Below are positions 8,739 to 17,599 of a DNA stretch of 64,000 nt, in pieces. Positions within the stretch are counted from its first letter, which is position 1. Each line of letters opens with the position of its first letter. The translations under genes and the position numbers were made by a program. The notes beneath the pieces are model-generated. The model saw only the letters and a program-made list of their open reading frames with translations. It was not told where the DNA came from and did no database searches. The stretch covers positions 1 to 64,000 of the forward strand of contig JAGUYK010000035.1 in NCBI GenBank assembly GCA_020061355.1, read 5' to 3'. This stretch comes from Ignavibacteriales bacterium. GTDB lineage: Bacteria; Bacteroidota; Ignavibacteria; Ignavibacteriales; Melioribacteraceae.

Positions 8739-11297
8739 CTATAACATTTCGTTAATTGTTTCAGTTAATTCAAGTGTAATTAATTGATAATCATTCGGAG
8801 ATATTTTCTTTCTGTTCCTGTCAAGAATATAGAATGAATCTACAATGCCGTCTTCCTTAGTATTAATTTTTGCAAAGTAAATAGAAAGACCAAGCTCATT
8901 CATTTTTTTTGTTATCTGGTAAAGAAGTCCGAGTCTATCCGGAGAGTAAATATCAATGATTGTGTATTTATCATGCTTTTCATAAGCAATTTTAATCTTT
9001 CCTTTTCTTTTGAAGAGTTTATTTTCAATCCGCCACCACTTGGATTTAATCTTGCTGAACTCTTTCGTTATCTGTAATTGATTATCAATTGTCAGTAATA
9101 AATCGTTTGTGATTTTTTCGTAACGCGATTCAGTCACAACCGAACCGGTTCTAAAATCTGTAACATTGAAGCTGTCTATAACAATTCCGTCTTTTCTTGT
9201 AAAGATTTTAGCATCATGAATATTAAGATCGTTAATTGCCAATGTTCCGCACAGTCTAGAAAGTAGCGCTACTGAATCTCGCGTGATAATTGTTACAGCT
9301 GTAAATCCTCCCTCTTCTTTGAAAAAGACCGAAATGGGAGAACCTTTTTCAATTTCCTCTATATGTTTATTAATTTCTTCCTGTGAAAACTGCTGCAGAT
9401 AACCGAGGTCATCAATTGACTCAATATGACTTTTAAAACTTTCGTCATCCGAATATTCCGAATCTTTAATTATATCCTGAATGGTTGATGATAAAAGATC
9501 CTGACCGCTGATTCTTTCATCAATCATTGTTTTGGTCTTTCTATAAAGTTCATTCAATAAATCACTCTTCCATTGTGTCCATACTACCTGTGAAACCGCT
9601 GAAAGATCTGCATATGTTAAAAGATATAATAAATCGAGCCATTCGGAATTTGAAAACTGAGTTGCAAAATTGTTAAGTGTTGTAGGATCGTTAAGATTAC
9701 GACGGAAGGCGACCTGTTCCATAACTAAATGCATTCGAACTAGAAATTGGACAGTCTGAATTTCTTTTTGATCATAACCAAGTCGTTCCATTACAGAATT
9801 GGCAATTTCTGCTCCGATAATTTCGTGACCGGAAATAGTAATCGGTTTGGCAATATCATGAAATAAAACAGCGAGATATAAAATGTCTTTGCGATTAAGA
9901 CTGCGGAACATTTTACCGAGTTGAGAATTTTCAAATGAGAGGTTTTCCAAATTTTTAAGCGCAATCAACGTATGTTCATCTGCAGTATAGCAGTGATAGA
10001 CACCCGGCTGGAAAAATCCTACTAAGTCTTTAAACTCAGGCATGAATGCACTTAGAACACCAAGCTCATTCATTACCTCTAATGTTTTACCAACATTCTT
10101 TGGCAGATTTAATATTTCCCTGAAAAATACAGACGATTGATGTTCCAGGCTTTGCGTCTCTTCATGATCAATTATTGTTTCTATAATATTTGCACGAAGA
10201 TATTCATCAAAGCGGGCATCGTTGATACACCGATAATAAAAAGCTCTTAATATTGACGATAAATTAAGTTTAGTCTTTGATGTAAGTGATATTACTCCTT
10301 TCTTAAGAGTAAAGTCGTCATCGAGTTCAATAGCAAGATAATCTGAAACGGGTTCAGAAATTTCATCTTCGAATCGCTTCATCATAGTTCCGCAAAATCG
10401 CTTAATAATGTTCGAGGATTCAAAATACTTATGCATATATTGATGCCAGCCATTGCTGGAGAAACCGATTACATTTGCAATCTTTTCCTGATATACAAAT
10501 TCCAGACGGTCGTTTTTATGTCCGGACAATAGATGAAGATGATTTCTGGTACTTAGAATAAACTTATAACTTTCCTGAAGGCGGGCTACGGCACGCGGAA
10601 CTAATATTTTGTTATTCTTCATCTCATTCAGAAATACTTCGGTCTGGGTAATTTCTTCCTGACACGATAAAAACAGATTATTCTTAATCGAGTAGATCCA
10701 CTCAATTACCTGTAAATCTCTAAGAGCTCCGGCGGTATATTTAACATTCGGTTCAAGAGCCTTGGCAGAATCACCAAACTTTTGATAACGCATCCTTACA
10801 TCTTCAAAAAATTCCAGGATCAATTCTTTTTTGTGTTCCTCATTGAGGGGTTTAAAAATTTTTTTATTCCACTCATTATAAATTTTTGCGCTGCCTTGAA
10901 TGAACCTGGTCTCAACAAACTGTGTAAATGCATGAAGGTCGGAATGCAAAAACTTTTCGATATCCGAATATTCTCTTACTGTGTGCGAAACTTCAATTCC
11001 CGCATCCCATAACCTTGTTACACAATCCTTAATCAATTCCTCGTTACCTTCAACAATATCGAAGATGAACATAATATCGATATCCGAGTAAGGAGATAAT
11101 TCCCTTCTACTGAAACTTCCAACAGAAGCGATAGCACAATTGAGTTTTATTCCTTTGAGTACTTTTATTATATATTCTTCAACAAGGATTGAATAAGTGA
11201 TGCAGAACCTGAACGGATCCTTCAGCAATTCGGGATCGTTGAAAACCCGATCTCTATCCAGAAAATATTTTTCTTTTAATTTGATTGGATCCATCAT
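8739..11297 (-). CDS. glnD: Bifunctional uridylyltransferase/uridylyl-removing enzyme of PII
   Basis: An 852-residue protein with the full GlnD layout. A nucleotidyltransferase core lies near residues 55-80 (SVGSFSRREL, then D72 and D74 in SDIDIMF). A helical GlnE/GlnD linker follows, then an HD phosphohydrolase domain with H480-D481 in LFHDIAKP. Two C-terminal ACT domains occupy about residues 665-740 and 780-850. The enzyme adds or removes UMP on PII proteins according to glutamine level. No glnB, glnK or glnA lies in this window. It is the probable first gene of a unit with murI. Confidence 0.95.
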   Translation of the reverse strand: MMDPIKLKEKYFLDRDRVFNDPELLKDPFRFCITYSILVEEYIIKVLKGIKLNCAIASVGSFSRRELSPYSDIDIMFIFDIVEGNEELIKDCVTRLWDAGIEVSHTVREYSDIEKFLHSDLHAFTQFVETRFIQGSAKIYNEWNKKIFKPLNEEHKKELILEFFEDVRMRYQKFGDSAKALEPNVKYTAGALRDLQVIEWIYSIKNNLFLSCQEEITQTEVFLNEMKNNKILVPRAVARLQESYKFILSTRNHLHLLSGHKNDRLEFVYQEKIANVIGFSSNGWHQYMHKYFESSNIIKRFCGTMMKRFEDEISEPVSDYLAIELDDDFTLKKGVISLTSKTKLNLSSILRAFYYRCINDARFDEYLRANIIETIIDHEETQSLEHQSSVFFREILNLPKNVGKTLEVMNELGVLSAFMPEFKDLVGFFQPGVYHCYTADEHTLIALKNLENLSFENSQLGKMFRSLNRKDILYLAVLFHDIAKPITISGHEIIGAEIANSVMERLGYDQKEIQTVQFLVRMHLVMEQVAFRRNLNDPTTLNNFATQFSNSEWLDLLYLLTYADLSAVSQVVWTQWKSDLLNELYRKTKTMIDERISGQDLLSSTIQDIIKDSEYSDDESFKSHIESIDDLGYLQQFSQEEINKHIEEIEKGSPISVFFKEEGGFTAVTIITRDSVALLSRLCGTLAINDLNIHDAKIFTRKDGIVIDSFNVTDFRTGSVVTESRYEKITNDLLLTIDNQLQITKEFSKIKSKWWRIENKLFKRKGKIKIAYEKHDKYTIIDIYSPDRLGLLYQITKKMNELGLSIYFAKINTKEDGIVDSFYILDRNRKKISPNDYQLITLELTETINEML

Positions 11298-11316
11298 GTT
11301 TTACTTTTTATAAACG

Positions 11317-11441
11317 AGGTTGTCTTAAAAGCAATATATTGTTATAGAATAGCCCACGGATAACACAGATTTAACTGATCCTCCAGAGGCGGACAAGTTT
11401 TCGCAGATTATTTTATTGAACAATTACTTTTAAGACAACCT
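11317..11441. mobile_element. MITE-like element, 125 bp, with 15-bp terminal inverted repeats
   Basis: The left end AGGTTGTCTTAAAAG (11317-11331) and the right end CTTTTAAGACAACCT (11427-11441) are perfect inverted repeats, with partial pairing continuing inward. The element is flanked on both sides by ACG (11314-11316 and 11442-11444), a plausible 3-bp target duplication. Inside is a small dyad (TCCTCCAGAGGCGGA, about 11379-11393) and word-like sequence (CACGGATAACACAGAT). There is no coding capacity. It sits upstream of glnD, so it could also influence that gene. Confidence 0.75.
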
Positions 11442-11465
11442 ACGCGTCATTTTGATTTTTCTATT

Positions 11466-12854
11466 TTATAATTTTGCAAACTTTGCCTGGAAGAACCGCA
11501 AGTATTTTGGTTCATAAGCCATTTTTAATCCTTTGATCTTCTTTCTATCTTCAAATACCTGCGCAATCGATTCGACCATAACATCAATATGAGCCTGAGT
11601 GTAAACTCTTCTCGGGAATGTTAAACGAACCAATTCAAGTTTCGGATAACGATGCTTTCCAGTTTCAGGATTGCGTCCGGCAGATACAATCCCTCTTTCC
11701 ATTCCGCGAACTCCGCTATCCACATAAATTTCTGCTGCGAGTGTCTGAGCCGGGAATAGATCCTGTTTCAAATGCGGTAGGAATCTTTTTGCATCAAGGA
11801 ATATTGCATGTCCGCCGAAAGGATAAACCATTGGTATTCCGTATTTCTCCAATTGATTTCCGCAATATTCAATCTGCCCGATTCTTGCTCTGATGTTATC
11901 ATACTGAACCATCTCTTCTATACCGCGAGCCATTGCTTCCATATCACGTCCGGCAAGTCCGCCGTACGTATGCAGTCCTTCATAGATAACAACTGTATTA
12001 CGGGTTTCTTCAAACACTTTTTTATTTCGTGTAGCAAGGAATCCGCCGATGTTAACCATAAGATCCTTCTTTGCACTAACCCAGAGTCCATCAAAATAAG
12101 AACACATTTCTTTTAGTATATATGCAATTGTTTTCTCCTCAAATCCTTTTTCACGTGTTTTAATGTAGTAAGCATTTTCGGTGGCTCGTGTTGCATCGAA
12201 CCAGAGTTTAACGCCGTATTTATCGGTAAGTTTTTTTACAGCGCGTAAATTTTCCATTGAGAACGGCTGACCGCCAGCCATATTAACAGGACCCGCCATG
12301 CTTACATAAGGGACTTTCTTTCCACCAACTTTTTCGAAAAGGTCTTCGAGTTTTTGTAAATCAATATTACCTTTAAATGGATGCCTGTTTTGCGAATCGT
12401 GTGCTTCGTCAATTATCACATCAACGAAAGTACCGCCGGCTAATTCCTGGTGAAGGCGTGTGGTAGTGAAGTACATATTACCCGGAATGTAATCGCCGGG
12501 TTTTATCATTGCTTTCGATACGAGGTGCTCAGCTCCGCGTCCCTGATGAGTAGGAACGAGGTAAGGCATTCCATAATATTTTTTTACGTTATCCCATAGA
12601 TAGTAGAAGTTTCTGCTACCTGCATATGCTTCATCGCCGAGCATCATTCCTGCCCATTGATAATCGCTCATTGCGTTTGTACCGCTGTCGGTCAATAAGT
12701 CAATATAAACATCTTCCGATTTCAATAAGAATGTGTTGTAACCTGCTATTTTAGCAACTTTTTCACGATGTTCTTTTGTTGTCATTTTAATCGGCTCAAC
12801 CATTTTTATTTTGAATGGTTCGGCCCAGCTTCTTTTAATTATTTTCTTTGCCAT
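11466..12854 (-). CDS. Beta-eliminating PLP lyase, tyrosine phenol-lyase type (tryptophanase family)
   Basis: A 462-residue fold-I PLP enzyme closely resembling tyrosine phenol-lyase and tryptophanase. K263 in SAKKD is the PLP-binding lysine. Several diagnostic sites look like tyrosine phenol-lyase: SGTNAMSDYQWAGMM, FTTTRLHQ, the Arg of GVRGMERG (Arg381 in the Citrobacter enzyme), and LRFFQAKF, with Phe where tryptophanase has His. It would split tyrosine to phenol, pyruvate and ammonia. Some databases label such proteins tryptophanase, so activity needs an assay. No tna leader peptide or aromatic amino acid permease lies next to it. Confidence 0.85.
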   Translation of the reverse strand: MAKKIIKRSWAEPFKIKMVEPIKMTTKEHREKVAKIAGYNTFLLKSEDVYIDLLTDSGTNAMSDYQWAGMMLGDEAYAGSRNFYYLWDNVKKYYGMPYLVPTHQGRGAEHLVSKAMIKPGDYIPGNMYFTTTRLHQELAGGTFVDVIIDEAHDSQNRHPFKGNIDLQKLEDLFEKVGGKKVPYVSMAGPVNMAGGQPFSMENLRAVKKLTDKYGVKLWFDATRATENAYYIKTREKGFEEKTIAYILKEMCSYFDGLWVSAKKDLMVNIGGFLATRNKKVFEETRNTVVIYEGLHTYGGLAGRDMEAMARGIEEMVQYDNIRARIGQIEYCGNQLEKYGIPMVYPFGGHAIFLDAKRFLPHLKQDLFPAQTLAAEIYVDSGVRGMERGIVSAGRNPETGKHRYPKLELVRLTFPRRVYTQAHIDVMVESIAQVFEDRKKIKGLKMAYEPKYLRFFQAKFAKL

Positions 12855-12920
12855 TTCTTCTCCAATTTTTTATGAATTGCTTTCTCTTAATAAATTGCGA
12901 TATAATCAATTCATATTGAG

Positions 12921-13295
12921 TCAAACAAATTTCTTTTTCAATTTTTTTCTTCTCTGTTCAGCAATTATTTCGGAGTGAATTCCACCGCGCGTGTTAAACT
13001 TAGCGGTTATTTTCATGAAGCGCGGTTTACATGTTTTGACAAGATCGTTTAATATTCTGTTTGTTACCGCTTCGAAATAGATACCATCGTTGCGAAACGA
13101 TTGGAGATAAAACTTGTAGCTCTTTAACTCAACACAAATTTTGTCCGGAATGTATTCAAGAATAATTGTAGCAAAATCGGGCTGACCGGTAACCGGGCAG
13201 AGCGATGTAAATTCAGGTGCGGTATGAATTATTGTGTAATCCCTTTCCGGATTTGGATTAGGGAATGTTACGAGGAGTTTGGTTTTGTCTTTCAT
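12921..13295 (-). CDS. queF: NADPH-dependent 7-cyano-7-deazaguanine reductase
   Basis: A short (124-residue) YkvM-type QueF. C33 in [11 protein letters not shown] is the residue that forms the thioimide with the nitrile substrate, and the acidic partner follows in GQPD. The QueF motif [17 protein letters not shown] and the downstream [11 protein letters not shown] are present. It reduces preQ0 to preQ1 in queuosine synthesis. The C-terminus is lysine/arginine rich. It lies 61 bases after queC on the same strand, so the two likely form a unit; queD and queE are not in the window. Confidence 0.95.
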   Translation of the reverse strand: MKDKTKLLVTFPNPNPERDYTIIHTAPEFTSLCPVTGQPDFATIILEYIPDKICVELKSYKFYLQSFRNDGIYFEAVTNRILNDLVKTCKPRFMKITAKFNTRGGIHSEIIAEQRRKKLKKKFV

Positions 13296-13356
13296 ATCTA
13301 ACTCAAAATTTTTTAAACTGTCTTTATCACTTTTATTATGAATTCTAAATTCTCAA

Positions 13357-14046
13357 TTAATCGTAAATTGGTTTCGTTTTATACGGAATTGGATCTTCAA
13401 CACCTGCTTGCTGAAATCCGCGCAGACGGAAAGCGCAGCTATCGCAAACTCCGCAAGCTTCGTCTTCGCTCTGATAACATGACCATGTTAATTGAAGCGG
13501 CGCTCTTAGTATAATTCCTTTTTTAACTATATCCGCTTTTGAAAAATTTATTATGGGTGTTACAATTTTAATTTTTGTTTCAGGCCTGGTACCGAGATCA
13601 ACCATCTTTTCAAACGCTTCATAAAACTGCGGACGGCAGTCGGGATATCCGGAAGCATCTTCAAAAACGGCACCGATAAAAATTGCTTCGGCACCAATAA
13701 CTTCAGCCCAGCTTACGCATGCACTTAAAATATTTGCATTTCTAAACGGCACATACGATGTCGGAACTTCATGACTCAGTAAATCAGCTTTAGTAATCTC
13801 AATTGTTTTATCTGTTAATGACGAACCGCCGATCTTAGCAAGATGCCCGAGATCAATAACCATTTTTCTTTCCGCATTATAAAAATCTGCAATGTCGTGG
13901 AAAGCTTTTAATTCACGCGTCTCGGTTCTTTGACCGTAGTTAACATGAATAAATGCGAGGTTATATTTTTCGCTGGCAATTGCCGCTGTAACACAGCTAT
14001 CCATTCCGCCGCTTACTGCAACAACTGCTAATTTTTTATTTAACAT
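13357..14046 (-). CDS. queC: 7-cyano-7-deazaguanine synthase
   Basis: A 229-residue ATP-dependent enzyme making preQ0 from 7-carboxy-7-deazaguanine. The N-terminal PP-loop motif VSGGMDS starts near residue 12, followed by IHVNYGQRTE. The C-terminus has the zinc-binding cysteines in WSCYQSEDEACGVCDSC. It precedes queF in the same orientation. A TAnnTTTG -7 element lies 22 bases upstream of its start. Intergenic bases 13338-13354 carry ATTCTAAATTCTCAATT, a word shared with 28431-28447. Confidence 0.95.
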   Translation of the reverse strand: MLNKKLAVVAVSGGMDSCVTAAIASEKYNLAFIHVNYGQRTETRELKAFHDIADFYNAERKMVIDLGHLAKIGGSSLTDKTIEITKADLLSHEVPTSYVPFRNANILSACVSWAEVIGAEAIFIGAVFEDASGYPDCRPQFYEAFEKMVDLGTRPETKIKIVTPIINFSKADIVKKGIILRAPLQLTWSCYQSEDEACGVCDSCAFRLRGFQQAGVEDPIPYKTKPIYD

Positions 14047-14068
14047 ATTTTTTTCAGTAAATACAAGC

Positions 14069-14076
14069 CAAAAATA
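14069..14076 (-). promoter_or_regulatory. -7 element for queC
   Basis: On the minus strand this reads TATTTTTG, matching TAnnTTTG, 22 bases before the queC ATG. The -33 position reads TTTT rather than TTTG. Confidence 0.45.
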
Positions 14077-14111
14077 CTAAAATCAAGCCTAGTCTTAAAA
14101 TAAAAAGAATC

Positions 14112-15299
14112 CTATTGTCCCGAGTGCCCGGATAGGCTACTTTTTCTAATAAAAATGAGAATAATTGCAAGCAAGAGGCTGACAGCGGAAGAGAGAATAA
14201 AAGGAACGGTAGAGCCGAAATTATCCCACAGGAATCCGGCAAAAATTGAACCGAGCATAATTCCGAAACTACCGAAAGTTGTAACCATTCCTATTGCCGT
14301 TCCCCTGAAATGGGACGGGATTATATCGGAGATCCATGCTTTAGAAATTCCTTCTGTTGAGGCGGCATAAATTCCATATATACCGAATAGAATAATGTTG
14401 ATAAAATAATTTGTGCTAATCCCAAAACCTAAATAGACTAACGAAAAAACTACCAGACCCGAAATAAAGACTTCGGGCTTGCCGAATTTATCCGAAATAA
14501 TTCCAATCGGGTATGATGACGCTGAATAAATAATGTTGAAGAAAATATATCCTAATAATGCTGTTGTATCCGAGCCCGATACATTTTGTGTTTTTAGTAT
14601 CAAAAAAACATCGCTGCTGTTTACAAATGAAAAAGCGGTCAGAATTATTAATAGCAATTTGTATTCTTTTGATGCTTCCTTCCAAAAAATTTTTATACCG
14701 ACACGACTCTTTATATCAGGAGTTACCCTCTCCAAATCTTTAACAATAAAGGCAAAGAGTAGAGCAAAGAATGAAGGTATGATTGCAACGAAATAAATCA
14801 GGATATAATTTCCTGTAAAGTAATTCAGAAGAATTAGAGCGGTTATAGGTCCTAAGACAGCGCCGAGTGTATCCATTCCGCGATGAAATCCGAAAATTGC
14901 GCCTGAGTTGTCATTTGATGATTCGGCAAGCAGAGCGTCTCGCGGAGCGGTTCTAACTCCTTTTCCTATTCTATCAATTACACGGGATGAAATAACTGTC
15001 GGTATAAACGGCAGGAATCCGGGAAGCGGTTTTGCGATGGCGGAAAGTGTATAACCGGTTTTTACAAATAGCGATCTCCTATGAATTTTATCTGATAGAA
15101 ATCCGAAGTACCCTTTTAACAAACCGGCAGTTATCTCTGCAATTCCTTCAATTAAACCGATAAGAGACATTGAAGCACCGAGAGTGGCAGAGAGAAAAAG
15201 AGGCGTCACCGGGTATAGCATTTCACTTGCAAAATCTGTGAACAAACTTACAAATCCTAAAATCCAAACGGTCTTTGGAATTTTGCGATTTTTCATCAT
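14112..15299 (-). CDS. Major facilitator superfamily transporter
   Basis: A 395-residue membrane protein with about 11-12 hydrophobic helices. The N-terminal half carries a signature seen in a broad bacterial MFS group: FTDFASEMLYPVTPLFL, GLIEGIAEITAGLLKGYFG and DRIGKGVRTAPRDALLAES. The cytoplasmic loop between helices 2 and 3 has the MFS pattern (GFLSDKIHRR). The substrate cannot be predicted; relatives are often annotated simply as MFS permeases. It is transcribed toward queC but separated by 65 bases containing the queC -7 element, so it may be independent. Start MMKN could be either methionine. Confidence 0.88.
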   Translation of the reverse strand: MMKNRKIPKTVWILGFVSLFTDFASEMLYPVTPLFLSATLGASMSLIGLIEGIAEITAGLLKGYFGFLSDKIHRRSLFVKTGYTLSAIAKPLPGFLPFIPTVISSRVIDRIGKGVRTAPRDALLAESSNDNSGAIFGFHRGMDTLGAVLGPITALILLNYFTGNYILIYFVAIIPSFFALLFAFIVKDLERVTPDIKSRVGIKIFWKEASKEYKLLLIILTAFSFVNSSDVFLILKTQNVSGSDTTALLGYIFFNIIYSASSYPIGIISDKFGKPEVFISGLVVFSLVYLGFGISTNYFINIILFGIYGIYAASTEGISKAWISDIIPSHFRGTAIGMVTTFGSFGIMLGSIFAGFLWDNFGSTVPFILSSAVSLLLAIILIFIRKSSLSGHSGQ

Positions 15300-15346
15300 A
15301 CAATCCGTGGAAAAAAATTTTTACGGTACAATTTAATAGATTTTAG

Positions 15347-15374
15347 TTGACAATTTGAATACAAGTTTTAACAT
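15347..15374 (+). promoter_or_regulatory. Sigma70-like promoter ahead of the YciO/Sua5 gene
   Basis: TTGACA at 15347-15352 and TAACAT at 15369-15374 are separated by 16 bases. Transcription from it would give a leader of about 95 bases before the ATG at 15474. Confidence 0.4.
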
Positions 15375-15431
15375 TAGTAGTAGTCATTTCAATAACTGGC
15401 AAAAGTCCACGCCAGATTGTAACTTTCAATG

Positions 15432-15459
15432 AACTGTCAACGGGCAGTTTAATTTTTTT
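15432..15459 (+). terminator. Terminator-like hairpin inside the leader of the YciO/Sua5 gene
   Basis: AACTGTC (15432-15438) pairs with GGCAGTT (15443-15449) around the loop AACG, with one G-U pair. It is followed by TAA and seven T at 15453-15459, and then the ribosome-binding site AAGGAGGAG. An intrinsic terminator immediately before a gene suggests attenuation; it could instead end a transcript from upstream. Confidence 0.5.
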
Positions 15460-15473
15460 AAGGAGGAGTAAAT

Positions 15474-16091
15474 ATGGAATTTTTTGAACTTCATCCGGTT
15501 ACACCGCAATTGCGTTACATTAACATGGCTGTTGAAGTGTTGAGAAACGGCGGGGTAATTATTTACCCGACAGATACTATTTACGGAATCGGTTGTGACA
15601 TTTATAATAAGGAAGCGCTCGATCGTGTTTATCAAATTAAACATGAAGCAGGGACAAAACTGTTTAGTTTTATCTGTCCAGATCTTAAGGATATTTCAAA
15701 GTATGCCAAGGTTTCTGACTACGCATATAAAACCATGAAAAAACTTTTACCGGGTCCTTATACTTTTGTATTACCAGCGGCAAAAGAAGTACCTAAAAAA
15801 TTATGGTCGAAAAGAAAAACCGTTGGTATTAGAGTACCGGATCATAAAATTGCATTATTACTGGCTAAAGAAATGGGCAACCCGATTATAAGTACCTCAG
15901 TAACAAAAAGAAAAGGTGAATTGTTATTTAACCCGGAAGAAATAAAAGCAATCTTTAACTCTCAAGTGGATTTGATGTTATCCAGCGGTCCATTAGAAGG
16001 AAAACCATCCAGTATTGTTGATTTAAGTAAAGAGAATCCCGAGGTAATACGCGAAGGTGCAGGTGATGTAAGTATGTTTTATACTTATTAA
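15474..16091 (+). CDS. YciO/YrdC/Sua5 family protein (threonylcarbamoyl-AMP synthase-like)
   Basis: A 205-residue single-domain protein that starts after a strong ribosome-binding site (AAGGAGGAG). The nucleotide-binding motif IYPTDTIYGIGCD and the KRKTVGIRVPDH segment match the family; the whole sequence, including the N-terminal FELHPVTPQ and C-terminal VIREGAGDV, aligns best in memory with the YciO branch. TsaC/Sua5 members make threonylcarbamoyl-AMP for the t6A37 tRNA modification. YciO members are less well characterised, so the assignment as the cell's main t6A enzyme is uncertain. Confidence 0.88.
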   Translation: MEFFELHPVTPQLRYINMAVEVLRNGGVIIYPTDTIYGIGCDIYNKEALDRVYQIKHEAGTKLFSFICPDLKDISKYAKVSDYAYKTMKKLLPGPYTFVLPAAKEVPKKLWSKRKTVGIRVPDHKIALLLAKEMGNPIISTSVTKRKGELLFNPEEIKAIFNSQVDLMLSSGPLEGKPSSIVDLSKENPEVIREGAGDVSMFYTY

Positions 16092-16219
16092 AATTTGTTG
16101 AAACCTATTCCACATCATTGAATTATTTTTATCAAAGGGACATGAGTTTTCGATTTCCTTTATGCAGGGAAGTAATGTTCCAATAGTTAAGAGTCCGTAC
16201 AAGGAATTCATCCGTTCGT

Positions 16220-16459
16220 CTATCCGATCCAATTTTCTGAAGTGAATGAAAGCCGTTTCCTACTTTCTGTCATGTTAGTCATCTTCTCTTTCGAACCAGT
16301 TTTCATTTTTGATTCATCGATTGGCGACGGATTTTCGGGTACGTACGTCTTGGCAATCTCTTCGCTAACAGTTATAGATCTTCTTACACTCCGATTTTTG
16401 TTAGGTAGACCAACCCACTTTAGCGGTGTTTTCGAATCGTTAATACGTTTTCCGTTCAT
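16220..16459 (-). CDS. Small basic Ser/Lys-rich protein of unknown function
   Basis: A 79-residue protein whose start I place at the ATG at 16459, because GGAGG lies 6 bases upstream of it on the minus strand; the frame stays open 21 codons further up without such a site. The protein has no hydrophobic helix and is rich in Lys, Arg, Ser and Thr, with the core KTPLKWVGLPNKNRSVRRS. I recognise no family. The opposite strand also has an open frame here (16242-16526), but it lacks a ribosome-binding site. Confidence 0.55.
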   Translation of the reverse strand: MNGKRINDSKTPLKWVGLPNKNRSVRRSITVSEEIAKTYVPENPSPIDESKMKTGSKEKMTNMTESRKRLSFTSENWIG

Positions 16460-16590
16460 AAGAACCTCCGATTTTTTCCAGATTAGAATGATGAATAGGT
16501 CAATACGAGGATATAACTGCATGTAAAAATAAGAAAACCCGTAATAAGAGTCAGGGGAATTCGCAGTACAATTATTTAATAAAATCTAAT

Positions 16591-17364
16591 CTAACTTTCC
16601 TTGTGCACGTGAATAGATGATGCCTGGGCAGTCGGGAAAACTACCATCTGGGCAATATTCACATGTTTAGGACGTGTTGCAATATAGATCACGGCATCTG
16701 CAATATCGTCGGGAGAAAGAGGAGTGTAACCTTTATAAACTGCATTTGCTTTCTCCTCGTCTCCATAAAATCTCACTTTGCTAAAACCGGTTTGAACCAA
16801 ACCCGGGTCAATTGTGCTGATACGGATATTTTTATCCATCACATCCATTCGCAATGATTTCGTAATTGCTGCTACTGCATGTTTAGTTGCACAATAGACC
16901 GCCCCGCGAGGGTATGCTTCATGTCCTGCGATTGAACCGATATTAATTATATGACCATCTTTCCTTTCAATCATTTGGTGGATTATTGCGTTTGTAACGT
17001 TCAACAACCCTTTAATATTAGTATCAATCATTTCTTCCCAGCCATCGGGATTATCCTCGTAAAATTTAACCATCCCCCTACCCATTCCGGCATTATTGAT
17101 AAGTATGTCAATCCTCTTCCATTCTGCCGGTAATGATTTAACTGCATTATCAACATCTTTTCGTTTGATTACATCTAATTGAAAAGAATAGACATTTATA
17201 TTGAATTTTTTCCTGATATCATCTGCAATTTCATCAACTAAACTTTTTCTGCGAGCGCTTATCAGAAGATCGGCGCCTTCTTTTGCAAAAGCATACACAC
17301 ATGATCTGCCAATTCCTGATGTAACCCCGGTAATAAAAACTTTTTTCCCCTTTAGCGATTCCAT
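16591..17364 (-). CDS. Short-chain dehydrogenase/reductase (YdfG-like)
   Basis: A 257-residue Rossmann enzyme. The NAD(P) motif ITGVTSGIGRS lies near residue 10, with ARR after the second strand, which favours NADP. NNAGMGRGM follows near residue 90, and the catalytic YCATK near residue 155. The final region, DIADAVIYIATRPKHVNI, is typical of YdfG-type enzymes that oxidise 3-hydroxy acids or serine. The substrate is inferred only by family. It stands alone on the minus strand and is divergent from the cbb3 operon. Confidence 0.9.
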   Translation of the reverse strand: MESLKGKKVFITGVTSGIGRSCVYAFAKEGADLLISARRKSLVDEIADDIRKKFNINVYSFQLDVIKRKDVDNAVKSLPAEWKRIDILINNAGMGRGMVKFYEDNPDGWEEMIDTNIKGLLNVTNAIIHQMIERKDGHIINIGSIAGHEAYPRGAVYCATKHAVAAITKSLRMDVMDKNIRISTIDPGLVQTGFSKVRFYGDEEKANAVYKGYTPLSPDDIADAVIYIATRPKHVNIAQMVVFPTAQASSIHVHKES

Positions 17365-17599
17365 TATTAATCCTTATTTTTTTAACATGTAAAGTTAATT
17401 TCAAAAACCGAATTCTCAAATTCTAACTTAGGTAATAAAGTTCTTTTAAACATGTTCTCTGCAAAATAATTTTTTCTTCATCAAATATTTTCAACTAAAA
17501 ATCTTTATTAGACAAAACATCCAAAATTTTTTATTTTGGTGATAGGGTTGTCTGACAATCCGTAATTTAATATCATACCCACTAATTAATAAAATTTAT
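17365..17599. promoter_or_regulatory. Divergent control region between the SDR and cbb3 operon, with two dyads
   Basis: This 235-base gap separates the SDR (minus) from ccoI (plus). CCAAAAT (17521-17527) pairs with ATTTTGG (17533-17539). TTGTCTGACAA at 17548-17558 is an 11-base palindrome 41 bases before the ccoI start. The latter is a plausible operator for a redox- or copper-responsive regulator of the operon, but no regulator gene is adjacent and the match is not a canonical FNR box. Confidence 0.35.

Noticed and set aside
16242..16526. Plus-strand 94-codon frame opposite the small basic protein
   Set aside because: It has no ribosome-binding site, whereas the minus-strand frame has GGAGG placed correctly before an ATG.
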